From Chenopodium formosanum (Eukaryota > Streptophyta > Magnoliopsida > Caryophyllales > Amaranthaceae), in contig CM044867.1 of NCBI GenBank assembly GCA_024500155.1, positions 27,105,632-27,169,631 on the forward strand: 64,000 nucleotides of DNA. Direction: 5' to 3'. The notes beneath the pieces were generated by a model. That model ran no database searches, was not told where the DNA came from, and saw nothing but the letters and a program-made list of their open reading frames with translations. Position numbers and translations under genes: made by a program. This document shows, piece by piece, positions 35,039 to 45,355 of the stretch (positions within the stretch are counted from its first letter, which is position 1; each line of letters opens with the position of its first letter).

Positions 35039-35227
35039 CTATGTTACTTGGACTCTTCATTTCACCTCACGTACCCGTGCCGAACCCTTGACACTCGAAC
35101 ATGGGTATGACACCTCGACACTTCACTTTTAGTTCAAAATCATGGAATTTTTTTCACAAAATAGCCAAGTAAGACGCTTGGACACGTACCCGTGTCGGAC
35201 ATGGGTACCCGAGTCCAAGTAACATAG
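35039..35227. mobile_element. MITE with perfect 17-bp TIRs and 8-bp TSD (189 bp)
   Basis: CTATGTTACTTGGACTC at 35039-35055 is exactly mirrored at 35211-35227. The flanks CTAATAAT (35031-35038 and 35228-35235) are identical. This fits a hAT-type MITE, though the class is inferred from the TSD length. Internal GTACCCGTG.CG / CG.CACGGGTAC-type phrases extend the foldback. Confidence 0.85.
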
Positions 35228-36150
35228 CTAATAATTACTAAAATTCTATGAACCCTCCTTCATAAAGGCTTCTTTCACATAATTGTCAACACTAAAGCTT
35301 CCAAAACATAAGCGACAGCTAATTACTTCGATATAGACCTACTTGTTCAATTAACCAACATCATATCATAAAATAATCATAAACACTCAGCTACCTAACA
35401 AGCTTAAGCTTTCACATTTACTGTGAAACCAACAAAACAAATTAAAACCCCCTTCTCCTCAACCGATTTAATTCTTCCAATATTATTGCATATTTATATT
35501 AATTTAATAATTATTACAACCAAAATAGGTACCACGAAAATAATGAATTCTTCATTGTCAAATAATTTATTTGTTTCTAGCTCCCTGTAAAGCAAACTTT
35601 ACTGATAAACAGGTCACCTACCAAATAATCAATGGTGGACCCAGATTATATTTTTTCTTATTTAGCCCTAAAATAACCAATGTTTTGACAATCTTATTCA
35701 AAAAATCAATTTTCTTATATTCATCCTCATTTTGAATTAGCAACTAAAAATTTTCAAATCACCAAATTCAAACCCAATTTTTAACATCCCAAATGAGCAA
35801 ATAATCTCTAGTTTCAATCCAAAAATTTTCACAAATAATTAATCAACACAAACATCAATAATAAAAAATCAACAACAACAATTATGTATTTATTTATTTA
35901 TTATTTTTCTTTTGGAGATGGGTTATAGAAATTACCTGAAGTTGAATGACGATGTGCGAAGTTAAGATTAAAGCTCCTCCACCATTATTAGATCTTGAGA
36001 AAGAAGAAAGAAGGAATTTTGGGTTAAGTTAGAGTTTGGGGGTTTTCAGACAAAGAAGAAGAATAAGCTATTGTATTGAAAATGCGCCGAGAAAATGACA
36101 AGGAGGAGAGAGAAAATGGAGGAGCTTCTCTTTCAAAATTGAAATGCTGA

Positions 36151-37299
36151 CTTGTCTTTAACAATAGAAGTTGTCTGTTGAGTTGGTTTTAGGCTTTGTT
36201 CACTTCTCTTAAAATAAGATGCTTTCTTAAATTTTTAAGAATTTTTAATTACTTCTTCCGTTCCGAATTACTGATAATAATAATACTTGTAACTTTAGGT
36301 ACTACAAATTGACCTGAACCAATTTGAATCGAACCAATCTGATCTTATCCGACTTATATGCACAAATGATTTATCACAACTCAATCTTGAAATAGACTTA
36401 ACACAATTGAATGAACCCGACTCAGTTGACACTTGTAATTGTATTTGTACGTTTCTAAATACTAACAAGAGTTACACGACATTGCTATCATTTTATCGTG
36501 TCTCTTCCAAATAAGTCCGCATGCTTAACTTTTTTTATGACAATTACTACACTTAAGCTTGCACTAATTCTTTGTTGTTTCTTTCTTTCACAAACCATCA
36601 AAAATACCCCCATTAACTTCACTTCTCGTACACATATTACTTTCATGACTTTATTCTTTTTATCCTTTTATGTTTGTTCTATTTGAAATAATTCATTAGA
36701 GATTCTTCATACTTTTACATTTATAATTGCCATCAAAAAAAAAAAAAAAAAAAAAAAAAACTTTTACATTTATAATACAGGCATTAAAAGAAAAAATTAT
36801 TTTATGTGGATTTTGTTAGAATTCATGTCAATTTGTAGCTCCAAATTATATCTATTTTATATTTTTTTCATATTTTATTGCTAAAAATGTGCATTTAAAT
36901 TTGTGAAAAGTTTAATGGAATAAACATAAAGATTCAAACGAATGTAGTAGATGTATCACATAAATGCGAGTAATATAATTCCATAACAGTATATGCTAAT
37001 TTCTACTTTAAATAAAATGATCTTGCTAACGAGCGTCCCCGGACATTAGAGAACAATTTAAAATAACTTCAGAAATAAAATTAATTTGGGAAAAATCATG
37101 TGTCCTTCGATGTAATTAAATTTATTTCAATTTAATATTACTACTCTAATTCATCTAAGCCCAGGCTCCTAAGGCATTCCTCAGCTTTTGCCAATTAGAA
37201 TAACTAATGAAGTATGTGAGGCTCATTTAAATAGAAAGCTAGTTACTAATTATTATTAGGGTACAAAAGAGTTACAACGGCGGTTAGATTGAAATCTTA
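36151..37299. other. Upstream spacer of PMIR1-like
   Basis: AT-rich, no gene. It contains a poly(A) retro-insert (separate entry). Confidence 0.5.
36712..36776 (+). mobile_element. Minimal poly(A) retro-insert with 16-bp TSD
   Basis: CTTTTACATTTATAAT occurs at 36712-36727 and again at 36761-36776. Between them are only TGCCATC and 26 A residues. A long direct duplication flanking a poly(A) tail is the mark of LINE-machinery insertion; here almost the entire insert is tail. Confidence 0.7.
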
Positions 37300-37491
37300 G
37301 GGCCTATTCACTTCAGCTTAATTTCATTTCAGCTCAGCTCCAATCAGTTCAGTTCCTAATTTCATTCTTCATAAAATATTCAGTTCAGCTCAGTTCAGTC
37401 CAGTTCAACTCCTAATTTTCTTCTTCATAAAATATTCAATTCAGCTCTGTTCAGTTCAATTCAGCTCAGTTTAGTAAATGTGAACAGGCCC
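37300..37491. mobile_element. MITE with GGGCCTATTCAC termini (192 bp)
   Basis: The left end GGGCCTATTCACTT and the reverse complement of the right end (GGGCCTGTTCACATTT) form inverted termini. The interior is made of repeated CAGTTCAGCTCAG words with two copies of CTTCATAAAATATTCA. The family is uncertain and no clear target duplication was found. Confidence 0.6.
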
Positions 37492-37734
37492 TTTATGTGG
37501 CATGAAAAAATTGGCAATTAGCTTGCCATTAAAGTTGCTCAATTGCAAGAGTATGTATTGTGTAATTAAGACATTAAGTGCATGTGCATTAATTAAAACA
37601 ACAATACATTATTAATTTAATTATAAGTAGAGGTTTCCAAAAAAAAAATATTACTCCCTCTAGCCCTCAATGATAGTCCCTTATAGTGAAATTTCATGGG
37701 AATTTAGAAACAATAATAATTTGAATAAAAAATA

Positions 37735-38388
37735 CTCCATCTGTCCCCGAAAGAACGACCCTTTTGGGTTGATTTCGTGGGTATTAATAAAATTAAATAA
37801 AAAGGAGTAAAAATATATTGGAAAGATAAATTTACATGGGGTTTATAAAAAGAGTAGAGAGAGATAGTAATAAAAGTACATGGGAAAAAAATAAAATTAT
37901 ATGGGGAAGCTAATTTTGCACAAATATTATTGTTGCAAATTGGTGGGTATCTTAATGCTAATGAGTCATTGTTTTTGGGACTAAAATTAGGCTAAATACT
38001 TTTCAAAGTTTGTAGGATGTTTGAAAATGGAATTGCACAAATATGTTGATGAATTACGCATTTACGCGGCCATAATGAATTGGGAAAGATCAACAAAATT
38101 GGAATTTGCCAGAATTAGCCAGGACTATTCCCGTGAGTCCCCCTACGGTGAATAAAAAGATGAACCCCACTGCAAATAACATGGGTGCCCTATCTATCGT
38201 CGTGGAAGCTGTTTCTAGGAAAGATTATGGTTCTCGGGGTATCTAATCAATTAATCCCCCAAACCGGAGAAGCTTAAGCGGAAATGAAAGAATAGGGTGA
38301 AGAAGAGAAGCCACTAAGAAGGCTTCGCCCAATTAACGATATGCTTGACTGGAGTAAGGGATCCCTTGAAAGGGGAGGACGGAGGGAG
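37735..38388. mobile_element. Inner Stowaway-like element carrying mitochondrial DNA
   Basis: The left end CTCCATCTGTCCCCGAAAGA and the right end GGACGGAGGGAG (inverse CTCCCTCCGTCC) are flanked by TA (37733-37734, 38389-38390). The right arm is very short and directly follows mitochondrial-like sequence. Confidence 0.5.
38108..38370. pseudogene. NUMT mosaic: cox1 (minus) joined to cox2 3' end (plus)
   Basis: On the minus strand, 38188-38110 encodes FAVGFIFLFTVGGLTGIVLA with flanking residues, an internal piece of mitochondrial cytochrome oxidase subunit 1. On the + strand, from about 38192, the sequence encodes IVVEAVSRKDYGSR, then after one extra G VSNQLIPQTGEA and the stop at 38275-38277, which is the C-terminus of plant cox2. 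The two genes are fused in opposite orientation. The following 90 bases (to about 38370) look unlike the surrounding AT-rich DNA and may be cox2 downstream mitochondrial sequence, but I could not identify them. Confidence 0.8.
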
Positions 38389-38590
38389 TAGTAAAATTAT
38401 ATTGGAAAGGTAAAATTACATGGGATATACAAAAAAAGTAGAGATAGATTTGCACAAATATTATTGTAAATTGGAGGGAATTTTGGTATAAATTAAAATT
38501 CATATTAATAGTAGTTGGAAAAAGCAAATGGGATTATCATTTTAAACTTAAATTAGGCCATAAGGAACTATCAATAAGGGACGAATGAAG

Positions 38591-39053
38591 TAATTTATAA
38601 GTAGATGTTTCATGTGCATGAATGCATGAAGTATATCTTAATGTATAATGAACATTTTGGCATTTTGCAAAATAAATGTAACGAGCATAAAACAATTCAA
38701 AGAGTAAAAGGTAAATGAATGAGAATAATGTGACTCTTGCTGTAAATTTTCTACTATTTAATGCAGTCACGCAAAGCACCACGGGGGCAATTCATGAATT
38801 CAGTGAGTCCTCTATTTATGAACAATTCCATTCTGCATACATTTTGTTTTTGGAGAAGTTATACATTTACATTGAGAAACAGATTTGATTAAATGGACTC
38901 GTATCAACCCCTCTTTTTGTAGAATTTGTTATAAAAATTAAAAATTCGAGTGTATCGTATACCTAACTGATTTAAGGTTAGTTTTTACTCTTCATTTGAT
39001 GATAAAATGAAAAACAATCACCAAAATGAAAACAAATATTTATGACTGCACGG
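38591..39053. other. AT-rich spacer before the Tat element
   Basis: Nothing recognised. The Tat 5' LTR begins at about 39054. Confidence 0.5.
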
Positions 39054-39078
39054 TGTTTAGGGTAAAAATACCCCAAGT

Positions 39079-39295
39079 ACGTGGCCCAATCTCATAGTGA
39101 CACGTGGCCCAATAAGAAGGCGACACGTGGCATTATGAGAGGGTGACACGTGTCCTCCTGACAGGGTGACACATGCCAGCTACCTTTAAATACACAATAC
39201 AACATCAGAAAGAGAAAAAGGCCTTGATTACATCAGGCCCAAATTCCGAGAAAAACCTTGAATGCCGTAAAACGGCGCCCCCCATGACACGTGGC
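39079..39295 (+). promoter_or_regulatory. ABRE/G-box array in the Tat LTR U3
   Basis: ACGTGGC or ACGTGTC cores occur five times, starting at about 39080, 39103, 39125, 39147 and 39289; most sit inside GACACGTGKC. A degenerate copy (GACACATGCC) is at 39168. CACGTG/ACGTGGC are the binding sites of plant bZIP factors (ABF/AREB, GBF). The cluster ends about 75 bp upstream of the TATA box. Confidence 0.65.
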
Positions 39296-39370
39296 GACCC
39301 CTGATTGCGCAACCAATCACGTCACGAAATTCTAGGGTATAAACCCTAGAGGGGCACATGTTCCCACCCC

Positions 39371-39378
39371 TATAAATA
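39371..39378 (+). promoter_or_regulatory. TATA box of the Tat LTR
   Basis: TATAAATA in a CCCC-TATAAATA-CCCC context, about 240 bp before the LTR end. Confidence 0.75.
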
Positions 39379-39616
39379 CCCCAATCATTTATGATGGGTG
39401 GGGTGGATTACGACATAACATAAATATAGAGCATTAAAAAGCTCCAACTTCTCTCTATTTTCTCTCTCTAGCTTTTCCGATTTCCGATCTCTAACTTGAT
39501 CGTCGGAGGCGAATATTCCGATAAACGGAATATTCGTTGTTTTGCAGGTGTCCAAGTCTCATTGTCAGAAGAACGCGACCAGTATCCGAGGAGTTCACAA
39601 AAAACCCCGAAACATT

Positions 39617-39634
39617 TGGCGCCGTCTGTGGGGA
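39617..39634 (+). other. Primer-binding site of the Tat element
   Basis: TGGCGCCGTCTGTGGGGA lies three bases downstream of the LTR end. It shares TGGCGCCG and GGGGA with the tRNA-Asp type site used by the Athila element at 48455, but differs in the middle. Confidence 0.7.
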
Positions 39635-39646
39635 TACTCGTCCGTT

Positions 39647-42129
39647 ATGGCAATAGATGGTCAGACACCTAATACTGGTCCTCGTCCAGGCGAGGACGGA
39701 TATGTAGAAGACTTACATACAACCATACATTCTAGCAATCCTTTGACTGCCTCATTTCAAGAGGCCGAACAACCTCCTGTTACCCCAGCTACCCTAATGG
39801 CCGAGCTGACTAAGCTTCGCCAAGAGTTGGCCTCCAACCAACAAAAGGGGGAGGAGGTGCTTCCAAGAAAACACACAACAAGACCAATGCAACTGATGCT
39901 GGTAATACCCCATTCCGTCGTCCGCATGGAAGGTCTCCCCAAGTCCCACGGACCAATCTCTCTAGTCTGTTGGCGAAAACACAGTCGGCTGGGGGGAGGG
40001 GCAGACAGCCGAAAAGAGTTGAGACTGAGCCGTCACAGCGTTTCAAAGACGCAAGGGATTACATTCGGCACAAGCAAAGGGAGAGGGCCGCATATTCTGA
40101 CACGGCCTCTACCCCAACCATGCCGGATGAAGCCTCCAACCAATCTTTCTCTCAATACACCAACACGACCGTCTCCAGCAGAAGTCAAGCCGCTCATACT
40201 ATTACTCCCATTCCAGTTCAGCCATCACAATATCAGCCCCCTCAAGTACTCAATGGGTTGATACAGCCAACTCCCCAAGTCTTTGGGCAATATGGGCCGT
40301 ATGGCCAGGTGTTCGGCCAGGCTCCCTACCTGGCTGGAACGTCCGCGCAGCCTCAGCCCATTGATTGGCAGATGCGTTTGTTGAGTTTGGGAGATAAGCC
40401 GCCTCCGTTTTCGCAAGAGATACTAACGTCCCCTCAACCAGCAAAAGTGAAGAGTGTATTAGTGGGTGCCTATGATGGTACGGGCAACCCAGAGGAACAT
40501 ATTACCTCGTACAGGAATTTGATGTACTTGCAAAGTGTAGATGATGCTACATGGTGCAGATGCTTCCAGGCCACTCTTAAGGGGGTGGCCCAGGATTGGT
40601 TTAACAGCCTTCCGGCCGGATGCATAAATTGCTTTACTACCCTTAGTTTGTTGTTTATGGGAAATTTCTCATACAACATCCCACCAAGAAAGACAAGTCT
40701 CAACTTGGCAACAATTGTTCAAGGGAAGAATGAAGGACTACGCTCATACGTCCAAAGACTTAACCAAGAAAAAGCCCAAATTCATAATCTTCCGGACGAA
40801 ATGGCCTACTCAGAATTTCTCCGGAGATTAAGGCATAATGGTTTTAAGTTTGATTTGGTAAGGAAAAAGATTTGGTCATACGCAGGTGTATTGCGGGAAG
40901 CCGAAGCCTATATTGAGGCCGCGGAATTTTGTTCGCTCACCAAATCAGAACAGCCGGGCAAGGGGGCTGAAAAGAAGCAATCTTCTCAGCAAGACTCGGC
41001 CGGCCGAAAGAAAGAAGGAAGCAAAAGAAAAGAAATTTGGGTAGCTGATGACAAGCAACCCAAGTCAAAGAAAAGCAAGACGTACGAGCCTCAGTATGAG
41101 TTCAACAAGGATGGCTACTCCATTTTGATGGAAATAAAGGACAAGTTTGAGTTTGAGAAGCCTCAGCCTTTGAGAGGCTCGGCCCAGTACAGAAACAAGA
41201 ACAAGTATTGTCATTACCACAAGGATGTAGGTCATGACACGAACGATTGTATCAATCTCAAGAGGCTGTTGGATAAGTTGGCCGACAAGGGTCTGCTGAA
41301 ACCCTATGTGACCAAGTCCAAGTTCACCTACAAACGGACAGACAACACGTCCGAGAAAAAGCAACAAAGTGATAAGAAAAATGACAAGGAAGATGATGGG
41401 AATAGCACTGATTCAGGTTTTGTGGCCGTGATATCAGGAGGCTTTGCTTCAGGCGGCCCTACCATGAAAGGAATCAAGCAGGATGCTCGAAATTTGTCAA
41501 ATGTGATGCAAACGGACGCCGTTAAGGCCGAGCCATTTCCTGAAGTGATCATAAGTGAGGCTGACCGTGGAGAGGTTAGGGCTTTGCACAATGATCCCAT
41601 GGTCTTTGTCATGAAGATAGCAAATTTGAAGGTGGGACGAATATTGATTGATACGGGCAGTTCGACCGACATCATCAGCATGTCCGCCCTAAGAAATTTA
41701 AGCTTCCCAGAAGATGCTCTCCAGGACATCACTCACCCCTTGGTAGGATTTGGGGGGAATGTCATTCATCCCGTCGGACGGATTGATCTTCCAATCTGTT
41801 TTGGGCAGAAGGGAGAAGGGAGAGACATGGTCGTCCGTTTCCTTGTTGTTAAAGAGTTGACTGGGTACAACGTCATCCTTGGCCGCCCCACTCTGAATGC
41901 AGCCAAGGCGGTCATAGTGCCTCACTTAATGTTGTTGAAGTTTGAAAGGTCGGACGAAAAAATTGGAACAATTCAAGGAAGTCAGAGAATGGCTAAGGAA
42001 TGTAATCAACTGGCTGTGAAGCCAACAGCGCGCGGCCCAAAACTGTCCGAGCCAAAGGAAGAAGGAACCTCACTCCCAACATACCAGGTCGGCCAGAAGC
42101 GTAAGGCGGCCAGGGCAGAAGAAGTCTAG
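39647..42129 (+). pseudogene. Tat gag-protease with one frameshift
   Basis: The first good ATG (MAIDGQTPNTGPRPGEDG) is at 39647. Its frame is lost near 39850-39870, and the reading continues in another frame (KTHNKTNATDAG...) to the TAG at 42127. The gag core is at about 40480-40930 (GNPEEHITSYRNLM, LKGVAQDWFNSLPAG). A CHYHKDVGHDTNDC zinc knuckle is near 41210. The aspartic protease follows, with active site IDTGSS at 41647-41664 and a GYNVILGRPTLNA flap-side motif near 41865. The product would form the particle and cut the polyprotein. The rest of the frame is open, so only one 1-nt lesion separates it from a full gag-protease. Confidence 0.8.
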
Positions 42130-42249
42130 CAATTAATGACTGTCGGTCGGCCAGATGAGTAGAGGCCCCAGCCGGCCGGCAGCCACCAGGATATAGTGCT
42201 TGACTCCAACCACCCAGAACGGACAGTTAGTGTCGGCACTATAGCTTTG

Positions 42250-43130
42250 GGATTGCTTGGGGATGAGTTAGTTCAGCTTTTAAGAGAATTCAAAGATGTG
42301 TTTGCATTTGAAGTCCTGACCTGGCCGTGCACAAGTTGGCCGTGAACCCTTTGATAAAACCTATCCGCCAGAAGAGGAGGAATCACGGAGAAGAGAGGAA
42401 TCAGGCGGCCGCAGCAGAGGTGAAAAAGCTGCTGGACGCCGGTTTCATTCGACAATGCTTCTACCCAGATTGGGTGGCCAATGTAGTTCTTGTGAAAAAG
42501 CCGAATGGGACTTGGAGAATGTGCGTGGACTACACGGACTTGAACAAGGCGTGTCCTAAGGATAGCTTCCCTTTGCCTAAGATTGACCGTTTGGTTGATT
42601 CTACGGCTGGACACGCCCTAATGAGTTTTATGGACGCATACTCCGGATTCCATCAAATTCCCTTGTGGGAAGAAGATCAAGAAAAGACAGCGTTTGTGAC
42701 CGAGCAGGGGTTGTACTGTTATAAAGTTATGCCATTCGGCCTCAAGAACGCCCCTGCTACCTTTCAGAGGCTTGTTAACACAGTCTTTAGAGACCAGATC
42801 AGCCGGAACATGGAGGCGTACATTGATGACATGATTGTCAAGTCAAAAGAGCCGGCCGACCATCTCAAGGATCTACGAGAAACGTTCACCGAACTCAGGC
42901 GGCATAAGATGATGTTGAATCCAAAGAAGTGTGTATTTGGTGTTGAGTCCGGCAAGTTTCTCGGATTTTTGATTGATCAACGTGGAATTCAGGCCAACTC
43001 TGAAAAAATTCAAGCCGTCCTTGATATGAAGTCTCCAAGAATAATTAAGGAGGTGCAAAGACTGACCGGCTGTTTAGCAGCCCTTGGAAGATTTTTGTCA
43101 AGGTCAGGGGATAAGTGTCGTTACTTTTTC
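42250..43130 (+). pseudogene. Tat reverse transcriptase, 5' end damaged
   Basis: The RT core is intact: KKPNGTWRMCVDYTDLNKAC near 42500, FMDAYSGFHQIPL, MPFGLKNAPATFQRL and the catalytic AYIDDMIVKS near 42820, followed by KFLGFLIDQRGI. Upstream, the linker EFKDVFAFEV (to 42314) runs into a short deletion and frame change before AVHKLAVNP. At about 43120-43135 (a T/A-rich run) a 1-nt shift separates it from the RNase H frame. Confidence 0.8.
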
Positions 43131-45355
43131 AAACCATTAAGAAGAAAGCCATGTTCGAGTGGACAGAGGAGGCCGAGGAAGCATTCGTACAGTTGAAAAG
43201 TCACTTGCATACATTGCCTCGCCTCGTCAGTCCGCTCAAGAATGAGAAGCTATATATCTATCTTGCCATCTCCGAACATTCTCTAAGTGCCGTCCTTCTT
43301 GCTGAGAGGGACGGCCATCAGGTCCCGGTGTATTTTATCAGCCATGTACTTCACAATGCTGAGCTTAAGTACCCCCCAATTGAAAAATTTGGCCTGGCCT
43401 TGTACATGGCATCAAAGAAGCTGCGGCCGTACTTTTTGGCACATTCAATTGTGGTCTACACAGACCAACCTTTGAAGAGGTCGTTCTCAACGTTAGAAGC
43501 AAGTGGCCGCATGCTTAAGTGGGCTTTGGAACTCAGGGGCTTTGACCTTGTGTTTGAACCAAGGAAGGCAATCAAGGGGCAAGCTTTTGCGGATTTCTTG
43601 GCTGAAATGACTCGGCCTGATCTTCAGCCGGCCGGGGACCAAGTCTGGAAAGTGTTTGTGGATGGTAGTGCAACAGCGACCGGGTGTGGTGCTGGTGTTA
43701 TATGTGAATCTCCTGAAGGAGACAAATATGAGTATGCGTTGAGATTTCAGTTCCAAGCGTCAAACAATGAAGCTGAGTACGAAGCATTGTTGGCCGGCCT
43801 AAGGATGTGTAAAGCGACCGGGGCAACCAAAGTTGAAGTGTGCTCGGACTCCCGGCTAATAGTCCACCAAGTCAATGGTGGCTTCGAAGCTAGGGAGCCG
43901 GTCATGATGAAGTACATGCAGTTAGTGAAGAATGAGGCCGAGTGCCTAGAACATTTCTCTCTCAGACAAGTTCCTCGATCAGAAAATCATCAAGCGGACG
44001 CGCTCTCCAAATTGGCTTCCTCGGCATCATGTGATACTCCAAGATCAGTGTTTTGTGAAGTAAAGGAGAAAAGGAGTATTGATGCCGAGCCCGTTCAGAT
44101 AATAGATAGAAGTTCAACCTGGATGGACGGAATTATTTCGTATCTAAGGGATGGAATACTTCTGGACGACCCAAAAGAGAGTTGGCTAATGAAGAGGAGG
44201 ACGGCCTGGTTCGAGATGAAGGATGGGGAGCTATTCAAAAAAGCTTTTGTGAAGCCTTATCTTAAATGTATAACTCCTGAAAGAGGGCATGATGTGTTGG
44301 ACGACCTCCATCAGGGGCATTGTGGCTCACATATTGGAGGACGAGCCTTAGCTGAAAAAGCGACACATTTGGGATATTACTGGCTGAGCTTGAATACGGA
44401 CGCCATGCAAATGGTGAAACAATGTGACAAGTGCCAGAGGTTTTCAACCCTTATTCATCGTCCAGCAAATAGCTTATCAGCCATCAGTAGTCCGCTTCCT
44501 TTTGCTAAATGGGGCATGGACATTTTGGGGCCGTATACTCCTGCGTCCGGCCAGAGACGATATGTACTAGTGGCAGTAGACTACTTCACTAAATGGGTTG
44601 AAGCTGAGGCCGTCCGGGGCATCAAATGGACGGATGTGTCCGCCTTCATTTGGAAGAGCATAATCACTCGGTATGGGGTAACTCAGTCAACGGTGTTCGA
44701 CAATGGACCTCAGTTTGAGACGCGCCAACTCAAGGAATGGTTGGGGGACCAGGGCATAACTCATTGTTTTGCCTCAGTCGGCCGACCACAAGCCAATGGC
44801 CAAGTTGAGGCCTATAACAAGCTGATTTCAAATGGGATCAAGCGCAAGCTTGAAAAGGCAGGCGGCCTATGGGCAGATGAGTTGGTTAATGTGTTATGGT
44901 CCATACGGACAACAGCAAAGAGCTCAACAGGGGAGATTCTATTCTTTTTGGTCTATGGAGCTGAGGCTGTACTCCCAATTGAAATGTACGAGCCCACTTT
45001 GCGGGTAATGCTCTATGATGAATCGGCCAATTGGGAGGCCATGAAGACCGCTCTAGACTTTCTTCCAGAAGCTAGGGGCAATGCGGCGCTTAGACATGAA
45101 ATTTATCGCTTAAGGATGACAAGGGCATATAACCGCCGAGTGTCTAAGCGGCCACTCAAAATGGGGGATCTAGTGTTGAGGAAAATGGAAGCTGTTGGTC
45201 GTGCCAATGAGGACGGCAAGTTGACCCCAAACTGGGAGGGGCCGTACCGAATCAGGGAAGAAGTCCGAGACGGCACATATCGCCTTGAAGCAATTGATGG
45301 CCGTCAGATCCCACGGACATGGAACAATGACAATCTGAAGAAATATCATGTTTAA
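43115..45355 (+). CDS. Tat RNase H, second RNase H and integrase
   Basis: An open frame of about 740 residues. The first RNase H follows RT (YIYLAISEHSLSAVLL, ...VYTDQPLKRSF). A second, archaeal-type RNase H starts WKVFVDGSATATGCGAG and contains NNEAEYEALLAGL and ENHQADALSKLAS; this dual arrangement is diagnostic for Tat elements. Integrase follows: an HHCC zinc finger (HQGHCGSHIGG ... CDKCQRF), then the DDE core with Asp in MDILGPYT, Asp in VFDNGPQF and Glu in GQVEAYNKL, and a C-terminal GPYRIREEV module. All catalytic residues are present. The stop is at 45353-45355. Confidence 0.85.
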   Translation: MSLLFQTIKKKAMFEWTEEAEEAFVQLKSHLHTLPRLVSPLKNEKLYIYLAISEHSLSAVLLAERDGHQVPVYFISHVLHNAELKYPPIEKFGLALYMASKKLRPYFLAHSIVVYTDQPLKRSFSTLEASGRMLKWALELRGFDLVFEPRKAIKGQAFADFLAEMTRPDLQPAGDQVWKVFVDGSATATGCGAGVICESPEGDKYEYALRFQFQASNNEAEYEALLAGLRMCKATGATKVEVCSDSRLIVHQVNGGFEAREPVMMKYMQLVKNEAECLEHFSLRQVPRSENHQADALSKLASSASCDTPRSVFCEVKEKRSIDAEPVQIIDRSSTWMDGIISYLRDGILLDDPKESWLMKRRTAWFEMKDGELFKKAFVKPYLKCITPERGHDVLDDLHQGHCGSHIGGRALAEKATHLGYYWLSLNTDAMQMVKQCDKCQRFSTLIHRPANSLSAISSPLPFAKWGMDILGPYTPASGQRRYVLVAVDYFTKWVEAEAVRGIKWTDVSAFIWKSIITRYGVTQSTVFDNGPQFETRQLKEWLGDQGITHCFASVGRPQANGQVEAYNKLISNGIKRKLEKAGGLWADELVNVLWSIRTTAKSSTGEILFFLVYGAEAVLPIEMYEPTLRVMLYDESANWEAMKTALDFLPEARGNAALRHEIYRLRMTRAYNRRVSKRPLKMGDLVLRKMEAVGRANEDGKLTPNWEGPYRIREEVRDGTYRLEAIDGRQIPRTWNNDNLKKYHV

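Larger units (their letters stand above)
33663..36150 (-). promoter_or_regulatory. PMIR1: PMIR1-like 5'UTR exon and long leader intron
   Basis: A leader exon ends TTCAG at 35936 and is followed by GTAATTTC. The acceptor lies at about 33670 (TTGTTGACCAG), a few bases before the ATG. The leader exon contains AGAAGAAAG-rich sequence to about 36150; the transcription start is not fixed. The 2.26-kb intron holds two MITEs. Confidence 0.6.
37654..38590. mobile_element. Stowaway-like MITE (outer, nested)
   Basis: The left end CTCCCTCTAGCCCTCAATGA and the inverse of the right end (38558-38590, ...AATAAGGGACGAATGAAG) match over about 30 bp and are flanked by TA (37652-37653, 38591-38592). The interior contains another element at 37735-38388. 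Confidence 0.6.
39054..39614 (+). repeat. 5' LTR of the Tat element
   Basis: It starts TGTTTAGGG and ends CGAAACA, two bases before the PBS. A TATA box (TATAAATA, 39371-39378) lies in the expected place, followed by a CT-rich leader. The 5' edge is inferred from the TG start because the partner LTR is not visible. Confidence 0.65.
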
